Below are positions 11,160-21,900 of a stretch of 64,000 bases of DNA, piece after piece. Source of the stretch: Lasiodiplodia sp. COLG20. Its lineage: Eukaryota; Ascomycota; Dothideomycetes; Botryosphaeriales; Botryosphaeriaceae. Each line of letters begins with the position of its first letter. The first letter of the stretch is position 1. The notes below the pieces were generated by a model. The model ran no database searches. It was not told the DNA's origin and saw only the letters and a list, made by a program, of their open reading frames with translations. Made by a program: the position numbers and the translations under genes. The stretch spans positions 2,628,169-2,692,168 of the forward strand of contig VNWV01000007.1 in the NCBI GenBank assembly GCA_009801085.1, read 5' to 3'.

Positions 11160-13700
11160 TCACACACCCACCAACCTCCTCACCCCCCACTCCCACAGCC
11201 ACGGTCCGGCATCCCACCACCGCCACCCCTCCTCGACCCACGCGCCCGGCAAAAGCACGCGCTCCACCAGCACCGCCGCGCCCTGCGCGACAGCCACGAT
11301 GCCCCGCCGCGGCCGTAGCGAAAAAAGCAGCTCCAGCAGCGGCAGCAAGACGTAGGCCCACAGCGTCCGCGGCAGCGAGTACGTGCCCGCTACGCCAGGG
11401 ACGACATCGGCGTTGGACGACACGTCTGCGTCGACGCGCTTGGCGGGTTGTGAGGAGGAGGAGGAGGGCTTGCTAACAGCAACAGCCTCGTCGTCTCCGC
11501 GCACTTGCTGCGGCTGCAGTTGCGGTTGCGGTTGCGATTGCGGTTGCGGTTGTGACTGCAGCTCCGCCGACGACGGCGAAGACGACGACAGCGCCGAAGA
11601 CGATGGCACCGAAGTAGGTGGCGGCGAAGCCACCGGCGGCGGCAGCTCCTCGAACCTGACCTTCGCCCGCGGGCCGCCGCCAGCCTTGCGCTCACTACCA
11701 CTCCCACTACCACTACCGCTGCCACGGCCGCTGCTCTCGCTCCCGCTCTCATCGCTGCTGGCGCGCCGCCGGTGCGACGACGACGAGGAGCAAGCGTAGC
11801 AGCGCGACCGCACTGCTGCCGCCGGCCCGGCCGTCGCGGCCGCCTGGGCGACGTCTCGCTTCGAGCGGCGCAGAGAAGAGCGAGGCGGTGACGACGACGA
11901 CGAGGCGTTGTCAGCAGCGGCGTCGACGGAGCGGGAGCGGCGCGAGTCGGGGCTGCTGGGGGGCGTGGGCGGCAAGGTAGAGGCGACGAAGCGGGTTACC
12001 AGCGGGTTGAGGACGGGGCTGTTGGGTGGGGTTTGGAGGTCCGCGGCGGCGGCGGGGATGGGTTGTTTGGTGGGCTGGGGGGCGGCGGCGGGATCGGTGG
12101 TGGGAGGAGGGGGAGAAGGAGGACGAGGAGGAGGAACAGCAGCAGCGGGGACAGGCTCGTCGACGGGCTGCTGCCGGGGCGGCGAGCGCTGCGGCTGTGG
12201 CGGCGGCGGAGGGGAGACGGAAGCGACGAGGTCTGCTGCGGCGGTGGAGAAGGGAGGGGTAGTGGTGAGCGGGAGGAGGTTCCACGAGCAGCGGGTGGGG
12301 TGGATGCGGGTTACTGTCCCCGTCGCTGTGGGCTCAGTGCGGACGGTCAGGTCGATGGCGAGGGGCATGGAGGGGCGGCCGGGCAGGGCGGCGACGAAGG
12401 CGTTGACGAAGGCCTGGATGGAGGCGTGCAGGGGCGACGAGGGAGCGAGGAAGAGGCGGCCGGCATCCAGCTCGAGCGCGTCCGCCGCCGTCGAGACGGC
12501 AAAGGCCCTCACGGCGCCGTTCAGCACGATGGCGTGGATCCTGTACGCCTCGCCCTCGATCACCTCGCGCATCACCCACGGCCGCGCGTCCGAGATGTCG
12601 AGACGCGCGAGCCGCTCGTACGTCTCGTCCAGACAGCCGTAATCGTCGTCCACGGGCAGCTGCACCACCTCTCCGCCCTCGGGCTCGACCAACTCCCACC
12701 GCCTCCTCTCCCTCCTGCCGGCGTGCAAGAGCCCATGCACCTCCCCCCTCCTCCGCACCACGACGTCCCTCCCGCCCACGACCTCGACACCGCAGTCCAA
12801 TCCCTCCACCAACCGCCTAAACACCCCGTCGTCGTCGCCCTCCCCCGCAACCACACCAGCCACCAGGCCCTCCGGCGCCAGCACTCCGCACCTAACGCGC
12901 GGCCTCTCCCGCTCCGCCTCCCTCCGCAGCGTCTCACGCAGCAACCCCACAGCCTCACGCACTACAGCAGCATCATCATCGGCGGCGTCGTCGGCGTCGT
13001 CGTCGTAGTCGACGAGCAGCTCGCACGGCACCCACACGCTCGGCCGGACGCGGAGGATGGCGCCGAGGACCTCGTGCTCGTAGAGCGACGCGGAGTCGTC
13101 TACGTCGTGGTCTTCAGTACCCTCATCCTCCTGCCGTTGCCGGCGCGCGGGGATGCGGAGGCGGAGCGACGACGCGACGGCGGCGGAGAAGCTGGTGGGC
13201 GGGGGCAGGATGGAGGAGAGGAGGGACGCGAAGCGGGAAGGGGGTAAGGCAGGAGGTGAGGAAGAGGAGCTGTGCGCGACGGCGACCCTGATGCCGGTGC
13301 CGTGGAGGGTGCGGGCGAGGGAGAGGGCGAGCGGGTTGCTGGCGCGGTTGGAGGTGAGGAGGACGGTTTGTTGCCGGGGGGTTGCGTTCTGGCGGCGGAG
13401 GCGGAGGACGCGGCGGGGCTGGAACCGCGGGAGGGCGTTGGAGAGCCGGATGAAGAGCAGGGCGAGTAGCGTGAAGGGCAGCGTGAAGAGCAGCGCGATG
13501 CGCACCGCTGCCGTCGAGATACGGGTCAGTGTTGCCTGCGGGGAAGCCGGGCGCAGGCGCCGTGCCGACGCCGTGGCGGCGCGGCTGTGGTGCGTTATCA
13601 TGGTCGTTGCGGCTGAGCGCGCGAAGTACAGGAGATCCATTAAGCGGAATGCAGCCGTCAGGACGGGTGTGTCGAAACGGGAAACGGAAAAGAATGCCAT
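11160..13700 (-). CDS. Membrane ATP-grasp-like fungal protein, 846 aa
   Basis: One intronless 846-residue frame. Residues about 65-90 form a hydrophobic segment (IALLFTLPFTLLALLFIRL) likely to be a membrane anchor. After it, VLLTSNRASNPLALSLARTL looks like a pre-ATP-grasp nucleotide-fold start. The middle part (about residues 350-490) has WVMREVIEGEAYRIHAIVLNG and MPLAIDLTVR, in the order expected for an ATP-grasp core. A long Ser/Pro-rich disordered region follows (about 510-760). The tail has a second hydrophobic stretch, LWAYVLLPLLELLFSLRP. The coding region is very GC-rich, so other frames are also open; this one is chosen because of its hydrophobic and motif structure. An alternative start is Met21. 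Function and substrate are unknown. Confidence 0.7.
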   Translation of the reverse strand: MAFFSVSRFDTPVLTAAFRLMDLLYFARSAATTMITHHSRAATASARRLRPASPQATLTRISTAAVRIALLFTLPFTLLALLFIRLSNALPRFQPRRVLRLRRQNATPRQQTVLLTSNRASNPLALSLARTLHGTGIRVAVAHSSSSSPPALPPSRFASLLSSILPPPTSFSAAVASSLRLRIPARRQRQEDEGTEDHDVDDSASLYEHEVLGAILRVRPSVWVPCELLVDYDDDADDAADDDAAVVREAVGLLRETLRREAERERPRVRCGVLAPEGLVAGVVAGEGDDDGVFRRLVEGLDCGVEVVGGRDVVVRRRGEVHGLLHAGRRERRRWELVEPEGGEVVQLPVDDDYGCLDETYERLARLDISDARPWVMREVIEGEAYRIHAIVLNGAVRAFAVSTAADALELDAGRLFLAPSSPLHASIQAFVNAFVAALPGRPSMPLAIDLTVRTEPTATGTVTRIHPTRCSWNLLPLTTTPPFSTAAADLVASVSPPPPPQPQRSPPRQQPVDEPVPAAAVPPPRPPSPPPPTTDPAAAPQPTKQPIPAAAADLQTPPNSPVLNPLVTRFVASTLPPTPPSSPDSRRSRSVDAAADNASSSSSPPRSSLRRSKRDVAQAAATAGPAAAVRSRCYACSSSSSHRRRASSDESGSESSGRGSGSGSGSGSERKAGGGPRAKVRFEELPPPVASPPPTSVPSSSALSSSSPSSAELQSQPQPQSQPQPQLQPQQVRGDDEAVAVSKPSSSSSQPAKRVDADVSSNADVVPGVAGTYSLPRTLWAYVLLPLLELLFSLRPRRGIVAVAQGAAVLVERVLLPGAWVEEGWRWWDAGPWLWEWGVRRLVGV

Positions 13701-14054
13701 GCAACGAAGTACGAAGGCAGAGAGTTAGAAATCAGAAACACGAGCTAACTAACTGCAAAAAAGGAAAAAGCAAAAAAACACCAAGAGAAAACGAAGAGTT
13801 GGGGGGGCTGCCGTGCGACGACGCCACGGGCTTGCCCCGCCGCCCTTTTTCAGCTTTTCGAGGCCCTCCAGCTGAGCGTGACACAGCATACGTGGAGCGT
13901 GTGGAGGGGTCGCTGCATGACCTCACCCCGCATGCCCCGGCAGACCAACCACCATCCCCGCGGCAGATCACCTCCCCGGATTGGGCTACAGCTGCACCGC
14001 CACCGTGGCCGTCACAAAACATATCCAGCAAGCTACATACACGGTCCGCCCAAC

Positions 14055-15369
14055 CTAATTCAACCACCTGTCCGCCACCCAGCCCAGCGCGTCCCTGAGC
14101 CAGCCATCCTTCTCCGCGCTCGCCTTGGCCTCGAAACCATGCTCACCGGGCCGGAGGACGAGCTTGACAGCATCGTCGCAATTCCTGTCGCCGGTCTCGC
14201 CACCGCCGTGCTGCTGCTGCCACGTCGTCGTCGTCTTCTCCCACGCACGAGCGAGACGTCTGCTTCCCTGCACCGGCACCACTGTGTCATCGGTGCCGTG
14301 GATGATGCAAAGGGGTAGCAGGCGTGCGCCGCCGCCGCCGCCGTGTCGTCTCAGGTCTTCCAGCACCTCCAGAGGGTAGAGTTCTCGCTCGTCGCCCAGC
14401 AGCTCGCCCAGCCGCCCGTGTTGGAACAGCGCGAGCGACAGCTCCATCCGCGCTGGAGGTGTGACGCTGCTGAGGACGGCGCGACGACGCGGGTTGCTGT
14501 CCCTACTCTCTCGGGCGGCCACGACGTGCTCGTCGATGATGCAGGGGTCGAGGAGGAAGCCGAGTCCCATGATGGCGGCCTTGGAGGCACGGGATCCGCC
14601 GGGTTCCTCTTCCACTGCTGGTGCGTGCTCCCTCACCGGAAGGGACCTTTGGCTGCTGCGTTGATCAGCGCTCTTGGAGTAAGTTCCGCTGCTCTCGCTG
14701 GCAGAGCGGCGGCCGCCGCGCGTGAAGTGGTCGTCGCCGAGGTCCACCATGGGGAATATGCCTAGGATGGCCTTAATACGGCTGGGGTGCATGAGCGCGG
14801 ATTGGATGGCCAGCCAGCCCCCCGCGCTTTCGCCGGTGACCAAGATCTTCCCGAGATCGACGCCGCAGGACGTGTTAAGTGGGTCTCGTAGTACGACGTA
14901 GGCGTGCAAAGACGTGAAAAGCCATGACCAAAGAGATGAGATGTCCGAAAGGATGTCCTTTCCACTGGCCTCCGGCAATAGGCGGTAGTCGGGAGAGATG
15001 ATGATGGCAGAATGGGCGGTGGCGTAGGTCAGAAGGTACGGTGGGAACCAGGGAGCGTGGAGGCGCGTGCCAGCGACCTGAAGAGGAGGTGTGAGAGGGG
15101 GCTTATTTGACCAAATGCTGTGCTCCGACTTTTGACGCGATGCCATCCAATATTCCGGGACAGAGGTCGAAAATAAAATGCTAAGAATGGGTACCCACCA
15201 AACCGCCGCCATGGAACCGGACGATGATCGGCCGGGGACCCTTGCATGCGCTCTTCGGAACGAGCACCGACGTTTGTATAGGATGGCTGTCCACAACTTT
15301 GTAAGTGACATCGAAGATACGGAACGCTTTGAAGTACGCATCAGACGAAGGAAAGGTAACTAGAGGCAT
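14055..15369 (-). CDS. Alpha/beta hydrolase (HSL-type, HGGG), 397 aa
   Basis: Two exons, 15199..15369 and 14055..15077, are joined in phase 0 across a 121-nt intron (donor GTGGGT, acceptor TTCAG). Exon 1 ends with the oxyanion-hole motif VRFHGGGL, and the splice continues directly into VAGTRLHAPWF, the usual order in this family. SPDYRLLPEA follows. The nucleophile elbow is GESAGG (Ser). The acid is likely the Asp in IIHGTDDTVVPV and the base the His in RPGEHGFE near the C-terminus. All catalytic residues are therefore present. These enzymes act on esters or lactones, often in detoxification or secondary metabolism, but the substrate cannot be told. There is no signal peptide, so a cytosolic location is likely. 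The next gene at 16090 is on the same strand. Confidence 0.88.
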
Positions 15370-16089
15370 TGTTGCTTAAGAGATGCATGCAAAAGGAGTG
15401 TCGTATACCAGACCCGGGGGCATCCAGGCAGGACATTGGATTTAAAGCCATTTTTTTTGGCTTCGCCCCCGCCGCCGCTTCGCGGCCCGCGTGTGACTGA
15501 GTCATTTTCCCTGTCATCCATCCTTCCCGTCCCCAGCCGACGCGCATTGTTTGCTATCTATTCCCTTGTCCCAATCCCGTCTCGTGCGTCAGATCACAAA
15601 TGACCTTCCCGTCTTCAAGTCCCATTACACAAAAACGGCAATCTCGTCCCGATAAATCGTTCCATTTTAGCTCGGAGGTGGTGTAGCCTCCCCGTCGAAT
15701 CATTTATAATCCTCGTCTATTGCGTACATTGTGGAGGGCACCAAGGAATTCATGGCCTGACTCCTTCACCGGCACCGGACGGGACAGACTTGCTCAACTC
15801 CGAGCCCGGAGCTTACCCTGCTCCTGCAATGCTTTGGATTATGCCCATACTCTACTTTTGTAATCGAATTCCTCTACCCATGTAAACTCCCTAAAATGTC
15901 ACAAGTGGACTCGCTAACACGCTGCACGATGCCTTCAGTGCAGGCCCTCTCAAGAGCAAAGGAGGTACTGGAATGAACGCAACTAACGATCATTCAGGTG
16001 TGGTCGACAATATACAATGTCGGGAACGCATGTTGATGACAAAAACCCCATGTGCGCCAAAGAAATGCCCATCCGCCCAAACCTCCTCT
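15370..16089 (+). other. Intergenic region
   Basis: No coding signal is seen. The segment lies between the 5' end of the hydrolase gene and the 3' end of the next minus-strand gene, so it should contain the hydrolase promoter. Confidence 0.6.
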
Positions 16090-16713
16090 CTAAATCCTTC
16101 TTCCTCGCCTCACCCTCGCCACAACCCTCCCCAGCATGTACTCCGCGTCCTCATAGTTCATGTCCGCAACGAAGAAGTCCCCAAACGTCGACTGCACACT
16201 CTCACGCGCGTCGCGCAGCACGAGGTGCAGCGTGCGGTCAATGTCCTCATCATGTGGGTAGCAGATATCGACCAGGTGCTCCTGCGCCTGCTCGATGCGG
16301 CGCACCATCTCGTTGAGGTAGTGGCGGGCGGCAGCACCGTGGTTGCGAGCGTGGTTGCCGCGGGGGGTGTTGCGGCCGGCGGCAGAGCTGTGATCGCGGG
16401 AGTTGTGGCCGGTGTTGATGTGGAATTGAGCGCGGTGTAGGTTGCGCTGCGCCAACGAGAGCTTGTGGAGGGCCCAGATGTCGGGACGATATGCGGAGGT
16501 GGACGGCGGGTGGACGGGCGGGATAGAGGAAGCCCAGTGGGCGATGGCCATGTTGGCGGCGGCGGAGGCGTTGGAAGGCGCGTACGTGGATTGCGGGTGA
16601 GCGGGCGGGATGGAGGAGGCCCACTGCGCGATGGCCGAGTTTCTGGCGGCGGCAGCAGCGCCGGTGGGGGCGCCGGTGGGGAGAGGGGAGGAGGACATGA
16701 TGGTGGAGGACAT
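16090..16713 (-). CDS. Hypothetical protein with internal duplication, 207 aa
   Basis: A single-exon frame of 207 residues with no recognised domain. The N-terminal half is alanine/serine/proline-rich and holds a tandem duplication: AIAQWASSIPPAHPQST and, 31 residues later, AIAHWASSIPPVHPPST. The C-terminal half is charged and helical (HYLNEMVRRIEQAQEHLVDI, then LHLVLRDARESVQSTFGDFF). There is no signal peptide or membrane segment. A TATATATT element lies at about 16928-16937 in minus orientation, roughly 220 bases upstream of the start codon. The ordered hydrophobic spacing of the C-terminal half supports a real protein, but function is unknown. Confidence 0.6.
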   Translation of the reverse strand: MSSTIMSSSPLPTGAPTGAAAAARNSAIAQWASSIPPAHPQSTYAPSNASAAANMAIAHWASSIPPVHPPSTSAYRPDIWALHKLSLAQRNLHRAQFHINTGHNSRDHSSAAGRNTPRGNHARNHGAAARHYLNEMVRRIEQAQEHLVDICYPHDEDIDRTLHLVLRDARESVQSTFGDFFVADMNYEDAEYMLGRVVARVRRGRRI

Positions 16714-17803
16714 GATTGTGGTGGTCGTGGTCGTGGTCGTGGTTTTGGTGGTTTTGGTGATGTGGTGGAGCTTTGGAGAGGCTTTTGAGAGGCTTTTGAG
16801 AGAATCTGCTTGGGTTTTAGAGTCAGTAGTGGCTCAGGAGCTTGGGATAGCGCTGGCTTACAGTGTGTCCTAAAGCTCTGGTTGTCGGGTGTCGGAGGTG
16901 CGAATGGCGTTGAACTGCTGGAGAGAGAATATATAGGGCCATTCTAAGCTAAACCTCTTTTGGGCGAGAGGTGAAAGGCTTAACACTTTGCAGCTGCCTT
17001 GTTCGGTGATTGAAAAATCCGGGAGCATCGGGCCATCCACTCTGGCTACTGTCCAGCATACCCGCCAACCACCGCATGGACCTAGCTGCTTGGACTACAA
17101 CTCCTAGCAAGCTACATGGCAACAACATGGCAGATGATTCTACAGGAATTCCTTTTAGATTGACCGTATTTGCAAACATTAAGCTTACATCTAACTTACC
17201 TGCTGAATTGTGGTGCTGAACAAATATACTACACATCCTTTCTGAAGCTTGATTTCTAAAGCGACTGGGTAGACATATATATACTCAACTCCAATTACAA
17301 CAGTAAAGCTTTATCAGCAAAGCATCTAAATTGCCATGTCATTTTCTATGCCGCAAGGGCAAGAAAGATACATTCGTGGGGAGCTGGAGCGATCATCCGG
17401 ATGGAGATGTCTTCATTGTTTTCACAGATCAGCGTCCAGACGAACGCTTCAACTCCCTTTAAATGTGTGAGATGATAAAGGAGGGAGAACAATGACTGGA
17501 ATACACGATCCGTAGAAAGTTTTACGGGTTTTAATTGTCGGCACAATGCAAATGAAATCTACTATAAATGACAGCAAAACTTCCTGTTGCTTTTAAAATC
17601 GTTCGAAAAAACAACACATCTACAAGCAATTGACACTTGCATTGCCAAATTTCTGAGACGGCCACAGGTCAAACATTCTTGAAAACATGAAACTTGTCTT
17701 CTTCAGTTGCTCAATTACCGAGATTTAACAGCGGGTGAAACAGGCGGTTCTCTTTGTTCAATCTCTGGGAGATATGGTACTCGTCCTCGATCCCACAAGG
17801 TTA
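16714..17803 (+). other. Intergenic region, partly AT-rich
   Basis: The left part is the promoter side of the minus-strand gene at 16090-16713. From about 17200 the sequence becomes AT-rich. I see no gene. The transposon at 17812 is inserted at its right end. Confidence 0.55.
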
Positions 17804-17811
17804 CTCTTCAC
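17804..17811 (+). repeat. Target site duplication, left copy
   Basis: CTCTTCAC directly abuts the left terminal inverted repeat and is identical to the copy at 18275-18282. Confidence 0.9.
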
Positions 17812-18274
17812 CAGGGCTCTGCATTGTCAAGACGTTTTGCCAAGCAAGACAAAACCGTCTTGTAAGACGGACCTCCGCCGGCGTCTTGTCTTGCAAGACG
17901 ATCGTGGGTGGCGTCTTGGTGAAAACCCGTCTTGTTTTGGAGATCTTGAACCGTCTTGGTTATATTAGTAATATGTAATCCAACCAATAGATAGATAGAA
18001 AAAAGAATTAGTAATACATTACGTGTATATATCACGTGTTTTTTTAGCTTAGCTATTAATAAAGAAAAGAGCTTAGCCCTATTTTCGAACGTATTTTACT
18101 AGTAAAACTATGCCAAGAATTACAAACCAAAACACCAAAACGACTTGCCAAGACACTAAGATAAGACAAATCAAGCCAAGCCATTCAAGACGACCCTCCT
18201 CCGGCGTCTTGTCTTGTCAAGACGACCGTGGGTGGCGTCTTGTTTTGGCCACGTCTTGGCAATGCAGAGCCCTG
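17812..18274. mobile_element. Non-autonomous hAT-type element (MITE), 463 bp
   Basis: The ends are inverted repeats: the left end starts CAGGGCTCTGCATTG then TCAAGACGT, and the right end is the reverse complement with one difference (23 of 24 bases match). Immediately outside, CTCTTCAC occurs on both sides (17804..17811 and 18275..18282), an 8-bp target site duplication. Eight-bp duplications and CAGGG termini are diagnostic of the hAT superfamily. Inside each end, CAAGACG/CGTCTTG heptamers recur many times in both orientations, as expected for transposase-binding subterminal repeats. The middle (about 17960-18110) is AT-rich and has no coding capacity, so movement would need a transposase from elsewhere. 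The perfect duplication and nearly perfect ends suggest a fairly recent insertion. Confidence 0.92.
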
Positions 18275-18282
18275 CTCTTCAC
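18275..18282 (+). repeat. Target site duplication, right copy
   Basis: CTCTTCAC directly abuts the right terminal inverted repeat and is identical to the copy at 17804-17811. Confidence 0.9.
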
Positions 18283-18435
18283 CGCCAAAGCGTACGATAT
18301 GCTGTTGGTCGCAATGCAGAAAGTAAGAAAAAGAAAAAAGATTTTGTTGCGGAAACATAAGAAAGACGGCGGTTTAATAAAAATAGGGAAAGGTCTGTAA
18401 GAAAGATTCCGGATTGAGGTGCATCTAGACTTTAG

Positions 18436-18948
18436 TCATGGGATGAGAACCTCACTTGGCACCCGGAACTCCGGAAAGAAGGCCACGAAAAGTTTGGGAT
18501 TGCGCAGAACATGGCAACGACATAAACAGCATCGCCTGTTCTGGATAGAATCAAGCATATGCTCCACGCGTGTTTGGCGAACGAGGCGTACTTCTTTGCT
18601 GACCGTCATGCAGCCACAGCGATGACAGAGAATTGCAATTTTCAAAGGATCTGTATGACGAACTAGAGAGGAAGGGTCAGGGCACGCCTCTATTTTACTT
18701 CTCTCATGATGAAGAGACGGGCGAGGATTGCAAGGCATGGCACAAACAATCCCAACTTGAGCGTCATGACGATGATAAGCGGCATTACTGGCTTGATTGA
18801 CGATCGCTAGACCTCCACACCAATTAGTAGTTACTCTAGGCCTTTCTACTAGCCTCACCCAGAAACTTGACGAGGAAGGACCCCAAGGCTGGGTGCTCAG
18901 AGCTGCGAGATCGTCACTCCAAGTAGACATGATCCAACGAATCACCAT
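18436..18948 (-). CDS. Hypothetical cysteine-rich protein, up to 170 aa
   Basis: An open frame of 170 residues with several possible Met starts; Met7 (STWSDDLAAL) is also plausible. There is no signal peptide. The C-terminal third has clustered cysteines, ILCHRCGCMT and RRCCLCRCHVLRNP, about 30 residues apart, which could bind zinc. I do not recognise the family. The frame ends about 150 bases from the hAT-type insertion. Amino-acid composition looks protein-like, but nothing else confirms expression. Confidence 0.4.
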   Translation of the reverse strand: MVIRWIMSTWSDDLAALSTQPWGPSSSSFWVRLVERPRVTTNWCGGLAIVNQASNAAYHRHDAQVGIVCAMPCNPRPSLHHERSKIEACPDPSSLVRHTDPLKIAILCHRCGCMTVSKEVRLVRQTRVEHMLDSIQNRRCCLCRCHVLRNPKLFVAFFPEFRVPSEVLIP

Positions 18949-21900
18949 AGAGATACTATTACAAGCAGAAGCCTAAGAGGCAATCTTCGGTCCCACACCG
19001 TGCACCTTCACAAGCTTCCCTCATCCGCATTGGAACAAACTACGCACGCAAGTTCTCTCAATGGACGTTGTGTGCACGGCCCACCAGGCCACGACTTTCT
19101 CTCCCCTCGAAGTCATCGAGACTACTTTGGAGAACGCGACACTTTATCATCGCCCCATACTGATTGTTGTTGGAACAAGTGCTGCCATAATGAGTAGGAC
19201 TTGTAGCCGCGAGAAGGGAGTGCCTACGCAGAATGGTCCGGTTTGCACTCTGACTCTGACTCTGACTCAGGCAATCCCATTCCCGAATATCGCCTTTTAG
19301 CTAACGAAACTTTGTTTCAACGCCAAGTGCTTGTCCATTCGTCAGCTGCACGCCAATTCTAACACTTGCAGCGGGTGCCATCGTATTCGTATTCGAGGTT
19401 CTCGGAAAGCTAGTGGTGATTCGTCGACGAGCAGGTCACGAGAGGAGACGGCGCTTTCGCTGGTCAGATCCACCTGGAGCCGCACAGGTTTCAAAAGTCC
19501 ACAAGCAATCGAAGGCCACAGAGAGGGTTCAGGGTACAAAGAAGGCGATAGTTTGTTCAAATATTCCTGGCTGACAAGGACAAAGGGATCCATGTAGTCA
19601 GTAAGTTCGACACACCTTCGGGATGCACACGCAGGATGTCAGCCCGCAAACGGTACGTCGCGCTTGCGGTCCAAGCAGACTCTATCGTTCAAAGGTACAA
19701 ATCCGCCAGCGCCTTCCAGGAATCGTGAACAAAAGACAGGAAAGATTTATGGAGGAAGTTTTCGAGACAGAGGAGCAGCAACGGTAACGTGCAGCAGTTG
19801 TAGGTCAGACATCGCAAGCTCGCGATCGCCAGAAGCGGCAGCGGTAGTAGCTTTACTTCGACTCGACGGCATCGCGGGCAAGTTCCGGCGTTCGGGCGCG
19901 CTGTGCGGTGCGGTGCGTGTGGATGTTCTTGGAGCGGCGGCGGGGCGGAGGCGACGGCTGCGATTGCGGCGACAGCAGCATGAGGGATGACCTTTCCTTG
20001 CTAAGCAGCATATACCGTGAGTTGGGTTTCTGTCAAAGGGTTCGTAGGGCGAGTAGGGCGGGTCGCGACCGGTTGTTACGGCGAAGGGCAGTCTGGGCGG
20101 AAGACAGCATCCATGAGGACGGCGACGGCGGCGGGCAGCGAGCAGTAGAAGGGACGCGCACAGTGGCAATGAACACGCTGATCAGGTACGTTAGCATGTC
20201 GCGACTACGCGAGGCTGACGCGAGTGCCGGTGCGCATGTTATTGCGTCAAAAATGTATCAGTGTTGGTGGCGAGTCTCCACTCATTCCCCGCAGTGGCGA
20301 ATATCGCGCGCTGGGCGAACACCGACAGAGGAAGTGACCCGACCGGCTGCAGCGACAGCGCCATCGCGCGAGCAGTTGAGCCTGCTGCCGAGCACGATGC
20401 AAGGCAGCCTGGTGTTGCTTCCTCTTCCGCCGCCAGGCAGAGCCGCTTCAGTGACAGCGCGGACGCTTCTGGACGGCCACACGTCATGCGCAGCTGCAAC
20501 TTTCCCCCAGAGCCTCAAGCAGAAGGCCGGTCAAGCGGTCAGCCATGGCAGCGGGTAGCAACCGCGCCTTCCAGAAGCGCGGGCGGGCCACGAACAAAGC
20601 AGAAGGCGTGGCGCGCCCAGCCAAACGCACGCCTGCAGCTCGTCACCACAAACACCACGCGCCTACCCAAACCAGCACCCACACGACGGACCCACCCATC
20701 ACCCGCGCAACCACGGGCAGCTGCCAGCACCCAACGCCGGGGCTTGGCGCGCCTACTTAAGCCCCCAGACCGGGCGCCCCAAGTCCTCTTTTTCTTCTTC
20801 AGCTCTCTTTGCCTTTTGGCTTAGATCAAGTGAAGTAGCTGTTCTTTTTAGTTTAATCTCTAGAACGTCCCTACGTGGGACTTTTCTCCTGATTAAACTA
20901 GTTTTTGGCACCGGGTCTTGTGGCGCTCTGAGCTCCGCTCATCGTCATAGACCACAGTGTCGCCTCTATTGCACTGCCTGAGGCTGACGCGAATGGCCTT
21001 CTTTTTCGTTGAGCGATCTGCCTTGAGCAGGTCCTTGAGGAAGAAGAGAAAAAAAAAGAGGAAAAGGAAGCTGAGCAGAGCTGACTGCTTGCGTACGCGG
21101 GCAGCTGCAGCCAAAGCGGCGCTCGCTACGCCCGTCTGGTGCGTTTGCCTTGCTTGCGCTCAGCCTCTAGCAGCGCCGCAGGTTCGGCGAGCGTCACGAT
21201 GCTTTGTTTTCGGTGTTGCGACTGAGCACCGTGTCCTCTCAGCGGAGCCGCCATGACAACGGCAAGGTCTTGCGAAGTGCTCCTCGGCCCACGCCCTTGC
21301 CGTAGCTCGCTCTCCAGCACCTCCGAAATCTTAGTCAATTGACGCGGCTCGGCTCGCGTCCCTGTCACCGCGCCGCGCGTCTTCATCAACGTGGTGTTGA
21401 GCCACGAGCACGTCCCCGTCAGCCTGCCGCCGCTGCAACCCGCGGCTCAACTTGCGCAGAGAGAACGGCCTCGGAAGGACGCAAACGACACCAGGACAAA
21501 CGCTCATCAACGACCGGATGATCGCGCGACGAAGATCACTGCCCACTGCTGCGCGTCACTGACCATCCGCATGGGCTGCTGCGACGTTCCTTGCCTGACG
21601 CCGGCGGCCGTCGACAGACAGCGCGGCGGACGCTCACTCTTTCTGGGAGCCGGCATCCTACCGTGTTCGCGCAACCCTTACCGCATTGAGAAGATCCTCG
21701 GTTTGCCTCGTGTCCGCTCCGGGCCTGGCTCTGGCCAGAGCGAAGTGCTAGTGCTGCTTCAGCCTCGCGACGGGGCGGCCGTCAGTAGACCAGTGAGTGC
21801 CTGCGCCGCCACATCTGACGATCGGTTGAAGGATCAGCGATCTCACAACGTGCCGCTGGCGAGCCTCCCCCCTTTAGCGACGTTTTTTACCGAATTCCCA

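Noticed and set aside
11908..13728. Long plus-strand open frames (up to 404 codons)
   Set aside because: They lie antisense to the ATP-grasp-like gene, are low in complexity (Gly/Arg/Glu-rich) and follow from its very high GC content.
19342..19593. Minus-strand frame of 83 codons with fairly normal composition
   Set aside because: No start context, motif or linked exon could be found.
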